From: Protostelium mycophagum
Taxonomy: Eukaryota; Evosea; Variosea; Protosteliida; Protosteliaceae
Reading direction: 5' to 3'
Assembly: GCA_002081555.1 (NCBI GenBank)
Contig: MZNV01001823.1
Location: 1-26,684, forward strand
DNA: 26,684 bases
Of the stretch, positions 1-10,500 are shown piece by piece; position 1 is the first letter of the stretch; each line of letters begins with the position of its first letter. The notes under the pieces are model-generated. The model saw only the letters and a program-made list of their open reading frames with translations. It had not been told where the DNA came from and made no database searches. A program made the position numbers and the translations under genes.

Positions 1-12
1 TTATTTTTATAG

Positions 13-283
13 GAGCTGATCAACAAGAGAATCATAACTGGGGAAATCACAAAGAATTTATCTCTTTTGATGATTTGGAAACCAAGTCATATTTCATCCC
101 ATATTCAAGAGAATACAAGGTCGCATAAAATGGACAATTTATACATTTTTTATGACGAGCAGGTTATACAGCAATGTCAGATTGTGAAGAATAAACGCAT
201 TCAGAGGGAAATATCGACGGTACGAGAGAGTAGAATACATCACAAAGAGGTACCTCTGGAATCACCATTCCATAAAATCATAA
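13..283 (+). CDS. 3' end of an unrecognised multi-exon gene (partial)
   Basis: A splice acceptor (TTTTTATAG) at 1-12 opens exon 13-119, whose open frame contains NWGNHKEFISFDDLETK. An intron at 120-162 (GTCGCA...GAGCAG) joins it in frame to an exon from 163 containing VIQQCQIVKNKRIQREIST. The frame then either continues open to 525, through a GC-rich block that does not look coding, or is cut by a 28-nt GT-AG intron (220-247) and stops at 283 after RYLWNHHSIKS. I prefer the short ending because composition changes sharply after 300. The family is not recognised; the preserved residues are polar with several aromatics. The 5' part lies outside the window. Confidence 0.45.
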
Positions 284-299
284 AAAAACATTCAAATAA

Positions 300-480
300 T
301 CATTTATTTTCACGGCCCCACGGGGGACATCACGGCCCATGGCGGGACGATCATCGGGACATGATGGCCCAGGATGGGCCATTCGGGACGATGCAAGTCG
401 AAATGGCCCATCATTCGGGCCGAAAATCCCCATCATCTCCAAAATGGGCGTTTACGGCCCGAAATCTCGGTCATGTGAGA
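300..480. repeat. GC-rich block of short GGCCCA / CGGGAC palindromic words
   Basis: This block is much richer in G+C than its AT-rich flanks. It is built from repeated short words: GGCCC/GGGCC, CGGGACGAT, CATCATTCGGG and TGGCCCAT. One perfect small inverted repeat, ATGGCCCA-gga-TGGGCCAT, lies at about 364-382. Open frames run through it on both strands, as expected of GC-rich DNA without stops. The stretch 484-714 after it shows no feature I can support. Confidence 0.4.
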
Positions 481-714
481 TTTTGTCGAATTTTTTTTCA
501 CATCCCGACCGGACTTCTTACTTAACATCACCACGGGGTCATTCATCGCGAAAGAAGGCGAAGTTTGAAGGGATGCCTCATCAAACATCATAATTTCCAG
601 AGAGCGATGGGCCACGTGAGGTCACATTGACTGGAAGGAGGGCACTGACAACATCAGGGAATCCTTCAGCATCACAGAGCGTCTTACCACCTTCTGAAAG
701 AGGACACTTCAGAA

Positions 715-1220
715 ATGGGAGATGATTCGTCTGATGTAATTCTGAAAGAGTTTGACATTCCTGTCGCAACACATATTCCATCCCTCCATAACGTCAGAAG
801 CACAAAGAACCTGTTGTCAGCAGGCGCATTGGCTACGGGGACAGAAGGTAGCTGTTGTTTTTCAGAGAGTTTCGTGGCACCTGACTACCTCCATGTTGAC
901 CTCGATCGCGTTCATGGACGGCTCAACCACTACTCGAGGGATCACGTCGCATAAACTGCATCGCTCGATATCTGCGTACGTCCATATGCTGGTCCCTTGT
1001 ACTAACAAGTCGCCGAAAAGTTCTGTACGAGAAGGTTGTGGAGGAATCTTTAAGAGGGCTCAGAAGGCACACATTGACATCATACATACAGAAGCGCGTG
1101 GGAGAAGGTGGTGAGGGGACAGGATTCTTCTCCCCCAATGTTGATGTTCTGCCACAGTCAAATGGATCGCCATCTAAAATTGAAGTGAGGAGGTCTTGTG
1201 TCTTTGAGGGAGGAGACTAA
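715..1220 (+). CDS. Possible small multi-exon gene, product unknown
   Basis: A convincing intron lies at 976-1009: GTACGT donor, an ACTAAC branch-like motif and an AAG acceptor, 34 nt long. It joins a frame containing FMDGSTTTRGITSHKLHR to a downstream frame containing RRKVLYEKVVEESLRGLRR, which runs to a TAA at 1220. The 5' end is unresolved. A frame from ATG 715 (MGDDSSDVILKEFDIPV) could join through a GT-AG segment of 18 or 22 nt near 839-862, or the second frame could simply be open from 746. No family is recognised. The downstream exon is arginine-rich and polar with a serine/glycine-rich tail. From 1221 to 1638 I see nothing certain; a minus-strand open frame at 1158-1430 has no ATG. 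Confidence 0.35.
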
Positions 1221-1638
1221 ATTATGAGGTCCACCCCAAGTATTGAATACATCTTCTTGGTAACGTTTCCTCCAACTTATATTTAGAAATGTCTGATATT
1301 GATGAGAAAGATCCTGATCCACGAGAATCCCGTTCTTTCTCGATTTTGATAGGCGTTTAAGGAGCCACAAAGGTGATTTCGGATAAAAACCTCGCGAATT
1401 CCCGCTTTCGACATAAATTTCTCTTTGCAATTTTGGCTAAAAAAGTCGAAAAGAGTAGTTATTTTCCTGCATTTGTGGAGTCATTCATTAGGAAAATATA
1501 GTTCCTTCACCATCATTTTCTCGTTTATCTTCCTTTTCACAATTTTTGCTAACAAACTGCTCTGACGACAGGTGCGTGCTGAACACCGCGATTTGGAGGT
1601 CTCGACAATCAGTGATCTTTGAGAACCACTCAAGCAAA

Positions 1639-1939
1639 ATGACAAGAGCTAATAGTCAGTAAGAATACTCCTTTACTCGTTCATTTGATCAACTTTTGTA
1701 ATTGGCATGCGGTGATCTCAGAGCCTTCCATCTCACCGGTTTACACAACTAGCAGACGAAGTTTATGTCGGAAACCACTGACTGAGGCATGTGAAGGAGA
1801 TGGCGCTGGAGGAGATGTACAGATGGAGTCAAGGGTTGGATGTGCAGCCATCATGAATGCTCGCGTGAGGTTATCTGATGAGCTCAATTCTGTGTCGCAA
1901 GTGTACAACAGCATCTTGTATGGTCTAGCCCCCGATTAA
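1639..1939 (+). CDS. Small two-exon gene, hypothetical 77-aa protein
   Basis: ATG at 1639 (MTRAN) is followed by a phase-1 intron 1655-1721 (GTCAGT...CTCAG) and an exon 1722-1939 ending in TAA. The second exon encodes a frame with TTSRRSLCRKPLTE near its start and ends VSQVYNSILYGLAPD. The product is about 77 residues, polar, with a hydrophobic helix-forming C-terminal third and no signal peptide or membrane segment. It sits between weakly defined genes and I do not recognise it. Support is frame continuity across a plausible splice pair only. Confidence 0.35.
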
Positions 1940-2302
1940 CTCGAGTGGCAGAAGCCGCTTAAGGCGGTACAGAAACCCCCTTGGCCAGTTTGGGCCGAGA
2001 TGACGATCTTGGAAACTTGATATCTGCACAAATCATCACTTCAAGTGGGAGAGGATTTATCGTACGATATTCAATTTCATTTTAAGATGAATTTGGCCCG
2101 GACCACTTATAGCGACAGCATATCCGTCTCAGGTTCGAAAAAAACCAAAACGAGTGGTATACTCGCCCTCAAGCTTCATAAATAGGCAAGTGCAGCATCT
2201 GCATCTATCACCTATCCTTTGTGGATTGTCGGTTGTTAGGTGCGTCCACTGCGACTGATTGAATTGAAAAGCACAAGATGATGGATGTGATCTCTTTATC
2301 AG

Positions 2303-2482
2303 ATGGAATACACAACAGGAGCTAGAGCTGTAGTAGAGCCACCAAGAAGATTTATTGGCCAAACATATAGAGGTTAACATTTTAATGCAGATTTTCCACT
2401 CGTACAATTTAAAAAGATAAATGAGGCGCCAACAGACAGATTGTCAGACTACAACCCGCCAGAATTTAAGGGTATATTTTAG
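2303..2482 (+). CDS. Small 53-aa protein with a candidate 18-nt intron
   Basis: ATG 2303 opens MEYTTGARAVVEPPRRFIG. Unspliced, the frame hits TAA after a few more codons. Removing 2373-2390 (GTTAACATTTTAATGCAG, 18 nt, GT-AG) joins it in phase 1 to FPLVQFKKINEAPTDR and then SDYNPPEFKGIF, with TAG at 2480-2482. The result is a basic 53-residue protein with no signal peptide, family unknown. No other GT in the first exon gives the right phase, so if the second exon is real the intron must be this short or the first exon is wrong. A TATA-like CATAAATAGG lies near 2176, about 125 bp upstream. From 1940 to 2302 I see nothing beyond that promoter-like word. Confidence 0.45.
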
Positions 2483-2645
2483 ATATTTTGTTTTTTCAAT
2501 GTCATTATGTGTGGCCGCAGGTGAATGACGTGACATCCCCCTCGCACAACAGCCAAATAATCGTGATCATTTTTCCCGCCAAAACTAAAAATAAATACAA
2601 TTATTTTCTTACGTTTTTTATAATATTACGAGGTCGAAGACTAAA

Positions 2646-4512
2646 TCATGCCTTGCTCTCTACCTCCATTGGTTCAGACTTCTCCGCTTTCACTTCGTTT
2701 TTTACCTCCGCTTTGACCTCAGTTTTTTCTTCCGGTTTGGATCCGACTTGTTCTTCCGGTTTAGATTCAGTATTTTCCGGTTTGGATTCAGTATTTTCCG
2801 GTTTAGATTCGGTTTTTTCCGGTTTGGATTCGGTTTTTTCTTCCGCTTTCTTCTCCGTCTCCTCAGAATCTTCTTTTGAATTTTCCTCAGAATCTTCTTT
2901 TGAGTTTTCTTCACCGTCTGTCTTCTGTTTTTTGGCACCAGATTTCTTCGGTGTTCCTCTGCGCTTCTTTGTTTTTGTCTTAGGTGCCTCTACATGCCCG
3001 GTCTCCAGGTATGTGAGGATCCTCTTAATCACCTGTGTGACGTCACTATGAGTGGACCAGAGTTCGACATTTGTTCACGCCGATTTTTGGTGAAAAAAGA
3101 CTGGATTTGTCGGTGATATAAAAAACAGGTTTAAGTGCGTCACACGTGTACAACATGATTCTGATGAGGATATTTAGACATTCACTGTCCTACAAATAGA
3201 AGAGGTGTCTTGTCATAAAAACAAAATAAATACATCCACATAAAAATACAACACTCACCTGTGGTTTCGTTCCATTAGTGGGGATCCCCTTCTGCTTCAT
3301 GAACTCGTGAAGATCTGGCAGGTTGAAGTTATCAAAGAGCTCTTGGTAGGTGTCGTATCCTCCCTTCTTGATAGTCTCCAGAGGAGGTGCGACGAATTTC
3401 TTTCTCTCAACCTTCTCTTTAGGGGTCTTGGGCTTCTTCTCTGTTTCTGATTCTTCAGACTCTTTCGCCTTCTTTTCGTTTTCAGATTCTGGCTCCTTTG
3501 TCTTTGGTGTTTTTGGAGACTTCTTTGCCTTGGCTGTGTCTGTCAAAAAATCATCAAAACACATGATCATGTCATACAGAGTCTGATCAGAATGAAAGAG
3601 TGACGTGTACTCACTCGTCTTGGGTTTCTTTTTGGGAGATTCAGGTTCAGAAATATCTTCTTCAGAGGACTCCTCCTCTTCATCTTCAGACTCCTCTTGC
3701 TTTCTCTTTTTGCCTTTAGCAGGCGTCTTCTTAGTACTTTTGGCGGGAGACTTTGGAGATTTGGCTGGAGATTTACTTGGTGATTTGGTGTTCGTCTTCG
3801 CCGCGGTTTTGCCTTTTTCTGCCTTCTTTGGAGTCTCTTTCTTGGCTTTCTCTGTCTTCTTTACCTCCTTTTTCTCTGATTTCTTCTTGTCTGCCTTCTT
3901 CTCTGGCTTTTCTTTCTTCTCGGATTTTCCATTTGATGGTGCCTCTTCCTCTGCTGGTTCAAGATCGAAAATGACTTGCATAAGCCTGCGACAGATTGAG
4001 ATTATGATCATGATCGAGTGTCGGACTTACCTGGCGGTGAGGCTTTCCTTATCACCATCTGTCTTGAGATCCAATTCTGAACAATGGGCTTTCAATGTGG
4101 GTAAGGTGAGTTTCTTGAGGAAGTCTTCCATTCCAGTGAGCATGATCTCGTCATCTATCTGGTGGATAGACTCTTGGCGGCTGCTTGTTTGTAAATGAAG
4201 TATGTCGCAGTAACGATTGAGGAGTTGGTCAGAGAAGGACTCGATGGCGTTTCTGATTCCTTTCTCGTGGAAGACGTTGACAACCTCTTTCTCAGTGGTG
4301 TCCAAGGCCTTTGCAGTTTCTTCTAAGCTTGATTCGTCCTTTTTCAACTTCTTGAGGAAAATGTTGATGCCAGTGAGCAAAACATTCTTGATGTACGCAG
4401 AAATCGCTGCAGATGCGGTATCTTCCTCCTTCTCTTTAATGTTTTTCAATGTTTTGTTGAGAGTCTCATGTTGAAGTTTGGCAAGAGCGCGTTCTATCTC
4501 GCTTGTGCTCAT
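2646..4512 (-). CDS. Lysine/glutamate-rich nuclear protein with two SAP-like motifs
   Basis: Four exons on the minus strand: 4512-4031, 3985-3615, 3539-3259 and 3032-2646, with introns of 45, 75 and 226 nt that all keep frame; about 506 aa. Residues 1-130 are helical. Two SAP-like DNA-binding motifs follow the LxxHxxxxxL...KxxLxxRI pattern: one near 133-172 (LPTLKAHCSELDLKTDGDK, crossing the first splice) and one near 355-392 (LHEFMKQKGIPTNGTKPQ, then VIKRILTYLE). Between them lie long KKxEK/SPAKSP tracts typical of chromatin proteins. The tail is an acidic KTESKPE repeat region. By family, SAP motifs bind AT-rich or scaffold DNA; a DEK-like chromatin role is an inference. TGA stop. Confidence 0.8.
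2733..2845 (-). repeat. 21-bp in-frame repeats coding (K/N)TESKPE
   Basis: Inside the last exon of the SAP-motif gene, about four 21-bp units encode KTESKPE or NTESKPE, followed by degenerate units (GSKPEEKTE, VKAEVKNEVKAE). The units differ by a few bases, showing duplication followed by drift. They form an acidic, disordered C-terminal tail. Confidence 0.75.
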
Positions 4513-4762
4513 CCCTGATGCTTGTCTGAGCGGCGGTTGGATGAAAATGACGCGCCAAAATTCAAAACCAACGGTCTCCCATTACAATGAAACTCACCCT
4601 CTACAACTCAAGAGTGATAACTTCTGATCCAGGAGGCGATATGACTGGTCGAGCTCAGGATGAAGAGGATTTGAAAGTAGATTTATTCACAATTATCAAA
4701 ATGCAAGAAACATCTCTCTTCTCTCAGTCCCTCTGAAGATTTATGACTGGAGATTCATCATT

Positions 4763-5290
4763 CTCGCTGAAGGTGGTAACACACCTGGATAGTGTCATGC
4801 TTTAAATCATAAGGAAGAACTGACCTTTTTTACACCTATTTCCTTCTATAATACACAAAGATTACTATCCCAACGATGAGTATCAAATTAAAGATGACCA
4901 CCGGCAGGATGTATTGCCCATATCACTTGACTTCCGCCCAAACACACGATAGACTACATGGTGGCATTCCTTGCTGTTCTATCAGAGGGTCTTCGTCTTT
5001 AGCCTCTATGGGCATGTCAATCTGTACAATCGTAAGAGAATTAATCGATCAAAATCTGCTGACCTTATGTTCTTTGAGATCTTTGACCTCTTCTGGAGAG
5101 CAGGCCTCTCCATTCGCCCCAACTCATTGTATCTTTCTGGTGCCTGGCATCCTGTTGCGTGTGATGTGTTTGAAATAAACGAACGAAATTCACTTTTACG
5201 TACACAGAAAAAGGTGAAGAACTTCACTAAAATGAATGAGAATCTAACTTCCAACCAACCATAGGGCAACAAGAAGATTAAATCGGTCAC
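4763..5290 (-). CDS. Possible membrane-anchored protein, exon structure unresolved
   Basis: Several minus-strand pieces look coding. One contains SPEEVKDLKEHK (about 5100-5065). After a 40-odd-nt GT-AG intron ending in TTGTACAG comes IDMPIEAKDEDPLIEQQGMPP (about 5025-4963). Further on is YILPVVIFNLILIVGIVIF followed by VYYRRK and TAG (about 4920-4837), a classic single membrane helix with a basic tail. A TGA separates the last two frames, and I found no GT-AG pair that removes it cleanly. Splicing instead from GAA to AAGGAAATAGG would skip the helix. A clear intron (GTACGT...CAACAG) lies near 5203-5152. No in-frame ATG is visible. AATAAA on this strand near 4686 could end the transcript. Family unknown. 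Confidence 0.3.
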
Positions 5291-5882
5291 ATCAGATATC
5301 TTTGTATGTTATATCCTTATTATATGGATTTTCTTCACCCCTACACACCATCAGCCGTGTCCTGGGTCACGTGATATTATTCCGACTATATGAAATTTCG
5401 TTCACAAACGTGAACGTGATGAAAAAATGTCACCCTTGGAAGTTATCACCGGAGTTTTTCTGTCCAAATACACCAGGAACAGCACCACGTTGACTTGTTC
5501 TGTTCAAGAATGGAGACAGATGATCTTAAGTGTTCAGAAAGTATTCGCAAAGAAGCTGTTCCTGATGTGTTCAGCGAGAAAAACTCCCACCGGTGGGAGG
5601 TCTTGAACCCAAGGGAGTTTTATCCACAAAAGAAACCATGAGAACGCCAACTTTTGATGTCAAAATGTCTTTCTGGCTGTGAAGCCGCCAATTTTCGAGT
5701 TTGACCCGCGGCTGTCACAACAAATAAAACCCAAGAGGTGGAGTAACGACAAAGAGGATCCCCCACAACAAAAGAAGCTCGCTCAGCAAAGACCTACGTC
5801 ACGAAAACAGGTGCGACAGTCAGGCGCGATATTTCTCATTGGACCTCAGGATCCAGTAAAGATCTCAATCTGTATATAAGGA
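5291..5882. other. Intergenic stretch upstream of the B56 gene
   Basis: No gene can be supported here. A plus-strand frame at 5679-5814 (KPPIFEFDPRLSQQ, then a basic Q-rich tail) ends at a GT but has no ATG and does not splice in frame into the next gene. A palindrome, CTCCCACCGGTGGGAG, lies at 5584-5599. A TATA-like TATATAAG at 5873-5880 sits immediately upstream of the B56 ATG, too close to serve as a standard TATA box for that start. Confidence 0.35.
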
Positions 5883-7467
5883 ATGAATCATCCGAGGATT
5901 CCACGTCTAATCGGTAAGAACCACGCTCCTTCTCGATCCTAACACATAAAAGACGTGAGCGCTGAAGAGCGAGAAGATCTATTCAAAAAGAAATTGCAAT
6001 TAGCATCCTTCTCTTTGGATTTCTCTCGTCCAAACATGCAGCCGGCAGAGAAAGAGATCAAAAGGCAGGAGCTCGTAGATCTCACTGCATGGGTCTGTGT
6101 GTCTGGTCAGGCTCTCTCTACTCCAGCTCTATACCAACCGATCTTTCAAATGGTATTTTGATGTGTCTTCTGGACATCACCGACACGTGCAGATCCACCT
6201 CAATCTACTACGTTCACTTCCTTCCAAATTATCGTACGATGAGGACGAGGACATGCTGCTGGATGCCGCGTGGTGTCATATAGATCTTGTCTATAATTTT
6301 TTTCTTGCCTGTCTTCGGTCGCCCCATTGGTCCACCAATTCAGCTCTGCCCTACATGAACCCTCCCTTCATTAGACAGGTATATATATCACCACTCGTCC
6401 ACGATTTCACATCAATACATCTAACCTCTAAAGTTAATGCGACTATTTGATACAGAAGAGCCACGGGAGAGACACCACCTCAAAAACATATTGCATCGAA
6501 TTTACAACAACGTTGTCCCTCTGAGAGGCTGTATCCGCCAACAGATGGGCAACATCTTCTCAGAATTTATTCACGAGGGCCGATACCACAACGGAATCTC
6601 AGAGCTCCTCACCGTCTTAGAGTCCATCATCGACGGCTTCCAGCTCCCCCTCCGTGATGAACATCGACACTTCTTCCATCGCATCTTGGTGCTTCTATAC
6701 AAGCATTCTAGCTATAAACAATACCACCAGCAGCTCACACAGTGCGTGGTCCGCTTCATGAGGAAAGAAGCGCAACTTGTCGTTCCGGTAAGTGATCGAA
6801 TTCTCTGCGGTAGAGACACAAAGAGGTGTTTGGATAAAACCAAAGACCGATGAAGTTTACAATATTGTAGATGGACAATAAATTCTGACACACGCAGCTC
6901 TTCTCCAGTATTCTGAGGTTCTGGCCGAAAGCAGAGTCCGAGAGACAAGTCTTATTGCTCAAAGACATTGGTGTTTTATTACCAAGAATACCCGCCAGTC
7001 AACTTCCATATGTACTTATACCTATCTTCAAAAAAATAGGCCAGTGCATCGCCTGTGAACATTTCATGGTGAATTTCTTGAGTTGTACTCATGAGTTTCT
7101 GACCGTTGTAGACAGCCGAGGTCGCACTAAGCCTCTTCAGCCAAGAAGGCTTCATCATTATTGCGGCAGACAGCATTCACGCAGTTCTGCCCATCTTGTT
7201 GGGGCCCATCGCCTATTCTCTTCGCACACATTGGCATCAGTGAGCATCATCATGCCCTCATCCTCTACAGAACTGACACGATCCAGCCGCACCAGAGCGA
7301 TGTGTGACAGCATCCTCCAATTGTTCTCAGAAATTGATCCTGAAAGATTCAACTATTTCTTTAATTTATACCGCCGCGGCGACGGCAGAGAGGAGAAGGC
7401 CAGATGGTCAGAGCTAGAGACAATGGCTTTCATCGCTATGGAGGAGGAAGCTTCTATGAACAATTAA
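5883..7467 (+). CDS. PP2A regulatory subunit B, B56 (PPP2R5) family
   Basis: Exons 5883-5913, 5953-6152, 6193-6378, 6434-6787, 6898-7068, 7112-7239 and 7287-7467 give 416 aa in frame throughout. The family supplies substrate specificity to the PP2A A/C phosphatase core through a curved stack of HEAT-like repeats. Hallmarks are LDAAWCHIDLVYNFFLACL, LFDTEEPRERHHLKNILHRI, RQQMGNIFSEFIHEG and the late HWH...SILQLFSEIDPERFNYFF. The product is close to the conserved core alone, lacking the long variable tails of many animal forms. The 5883 start uses a 31-bp first exon and a 39-nt intron with a CTAAC branch-like motif; it is the least certain point. The intron before 7112 ends CCGTTGTAG, the module discussed in the findings. 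Alignment length supports the acceptor at 7286. Confidence 0.92.
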
Positions 7468-7476
7468 TTGTTTGCA

Positions 7477-7482
7477 AATAAA
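7477..7482 (+). terminator. AATAAA polyadenylation signal of the B56 gene
   Basis: AATAAA lies 10 bp after the B56 TAA and about 95 bp before the next ATG, so it must serve the B56 transcript if it is used. The very short 3' UTR fits the compact spacing elsewhere. Confidence 0.6.
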
Positions 7483-7577
7483 TTTATTTTTGTGAAAAGT
7501 TTCTCCACGTGAAATGGAGATTTACAACGAGCCATTTCCAGTTTTGACAACCTTTCCCGCATGACTGACGCTGCAGA

Positions 7578-10500
7578 ATGGACGATGAATTGGATGAAGG
7601 GCTGGCCGTCATTGGGATCGATGAATTCACATTCTCCAAACATGAATCTTCAGAAGATGATTTTGTCAACATACACGTCACTGAGTCCGAGTCATCTTAC
7701 ATGATGGATGAAGTGGATCGTTTAGCTATGAAGCAGTTATCCATAACCGGTCACGAACCGTTAGAGTTTTCTTCCGAACGGGTATGTGTGAACATCCATC
7801 TGAAAGAAAGTACCCACATTATCCAGAATGAATTGGTCCAATTTTTGGAAATCATGGGTTTGGAGGTCGTTCTCCAGATCTTCGCCAATCTGAGTTACAC
7901 GGATCTCGCCGCTGCTTCACTCGTTTCAAAGACCTTTTATACTTACGCCAATCACGCAGTACTACCACAATGGCGTCATTTGAGATTATTTCCACATAGA
8001 CGAAAAATTACAGACAAAGTCCTCCTCTCCATCATCAAAAAGTGAGTTTGTATTCTTCCATTGTGAATGATCTCATTCCCACAGGTGTACTCTGATCAGA
8101 AGTCTCAGTTTGAAATACTGTAAATTGATCAACAATACAGAGGTACATTTTTCACACATCCAAATTTTCAATTTTCCAGGTTCTATCTACGCTATTAGAG
8201 GAAGAAGATTTCAGAAATAATTTAGAGGTATTAGACTTGAGCGGCAGTCTCATCGATGAGAAAGACCTCCTCGAGTTCACAAAAAAACTTCTAAATTTAT
8301 GTCCCAATTTAATCATGGTGGATTTTAGTTGGACGAAGCTCAAGAAGGCGGAAAATATACAGAACCTGCTGCTGCATGAGAACAAGCGTCAGAGAGCCGT
8401 AAAGCCTCACAGTAAACACCTCATATTTTTCTTGGAACAATTTTGTCCATCTACAACGAACAAATGACACGTCACAGACACCAGAAAGAAATTATTATCG
8501 CTTAGATTTTCTTCGAATTTGCACATAAAAGCTGGACACAGGATGTTATTAGAGATGAATGTCAAGATCGAATTCATAGAGAAGCGTGACAACGCACTGA
8601 AGGTGAGATTGGAATAAATGGCGGGGGGAGGAGTTGAAGGGGTGTAGGTACAGTTCACTCTGGCGCCGTACAGAGAAGACGACCCCAGTCTTGCACTGCC
8701 AAGACTTAAATTGAGTGCTGGTCTAAAGGCCAAAGCTGCGCTGCCCCTGTGGAAGGTGGATTTTCCGTGAATTTTATGGAATTTTATGGAATTTTTTTAA
8801 TTTTTCGAGGTGTCATTATTCGTCTGCACCAGACTCGAGATCGCCCAACTTGACAAGGTGACGTGTCAAATGTCATCATACGTCATTAATGACGTGTACA
8901 GGTGTTTCCCGAAGATGTGATCGAGTTGTATTACAATGACACACCTTTACGCAACATCTACAACATGTCACTCGCCTCCATATTGGAATCATCTGTTCAT
9001 CAGAACGGTGGGGATATACATCTAGTTTACAGAAGGGCACAGAGTGACGTCATAATACGTAACCACACTTGGGAGTATTGTAGATTCTGCCTGACTCCCC
9101 TCGAAGGTGGGTCACCATCCTTATCGTCAGCTTAACGTGAATCTCCTGTGTAATATATTCGAAAAGAAAAATCGATGTAGATCTGACCTGTTACAGTTGG
9201 TGACGTCAAACATTTTGCAGAATGTTCGGTGGTCTACAACGAGAACGGATTGAGGCTACACGACGAAGTACTCAAATTCATCCAAGAGATAGAAGTGTTA
9301 CCGAAGGTGCCATCTGCACTATTGTATTTTATTGATTTTATCAGTCTGGAGAGAGGGATTTAGGGTGCGGATTGTTTTGGTTGAACAAAGAAGTCAGTTG
9401 TAGTCGAGTCGTCACGGTCGTCGCAAATAAACCGACCCTCAAGAGGCCACAAGAAGTACTCTACGCTTTCCATAGCAACGCGATATGCGAACAGGTAAGA
9501 TCTTCCAAAAATAGAACATCAGTCCATCTACAACGCTAAAGATAGCAGATACCCAGAGGCAATGAAGACAGTAGACAGTGGACCGCATGTAATGGAACTG
9601 TTGTCTGTTGTTCTGTGAACAACAACCACACCGCATTTGTGGCCGGAATGAAACAAGGAGAAGTGATGGTGTTCCCGTGTCATCCGGGGGAGGCCGGGCC
9701 CATCAATTTGGTCAGTCTCGTTGTATTAGACACTGTTTTTCTGAACAATTCAGAATTTCGGACCGAACGTCTACAACGAGGTGGTGTCATACGTGTCGTG
9801 GTTTCCGAATTCGCCGAGACAGCTTTTGGTCGTTTTTTCAAATGGTACGATGTGAGTATAAAAAACAATTGTCTTTTTAGTCATAAAAATATCAATCTAC
9901 AACGACACTGACCTCTCAGGTTGACATATGACACGAGACTGGCAGCTGGCACGATGAAATTACCCAAGTTTGTCCCAGAACAAAAGAAAGGGAACCCCGC
10001 GGTAGTTCACAACCGTAAAGACAGCAACCCCACATCTATGTGGAAATTATGTCACAGGAAATTCCTCGGCGCATGCCTATCTACAACGGGTCTTTTAGCT
10101 GTGATATCTGAAAATACATTGTCTATATTTCATTTAGAAAGGGAGATGTGAGTATCCTTTCCGAGATCTTCCCATAATTCTTTTTGTAAGAAATGGAAAA
10201 GATTTATATTTATATTTTTGTTTATTTCATACAGATTATTTCACCAAGATTATATAAATAGAATGGTTGTAGGACTACAATGGACACATGATGGTCAATA
10301 TCTATTGGTATGTACATCTACAATCGTGAGGGTGACATCATCTGTGACGTCATGTGGATGAGATCTCACGACGTCATGACATCACATCTCGAGATGTAAT
10401 GATATCATATTGACTGGTTGTAGATGGGTGGAGGGGGGATAGTTCTATTATGGTGTTTGGAAACACGTTCAATTGTACATACGAAAAAGATGTGTAAAGA

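Noticed and set aside
339-615. Overlapping ORFs through the GC-rich block
   Set aside because: Stop-free runs on both strands are expected in GC-rich palindromic sequence; the translations are low-complexity and have no coding features.
4876-5264. Plus-strand ORFs of 97-100 codons in the 4.9-5.3 kb region
   Set aside because: They have no recognisable features and lie opposite better-looking spliced minus-strand pieces; neither is supported.
5871-5880. TATATAAG as the TATA box of the B56 gene
   Set aside because: It is only a few bases before the chosen ATG, too close for a normal TATA-to-start distance; either it is unused or the start lies elsewhere.
7578-10154. TCTACAAC copies inside exons (for example VYNE at 9227 and 9770, LSTTG at 10078)
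   Set aside because: These encode conserved or plausible residues of the proteins and keep frame, so I treat them as coincidental matches and not element insertions.
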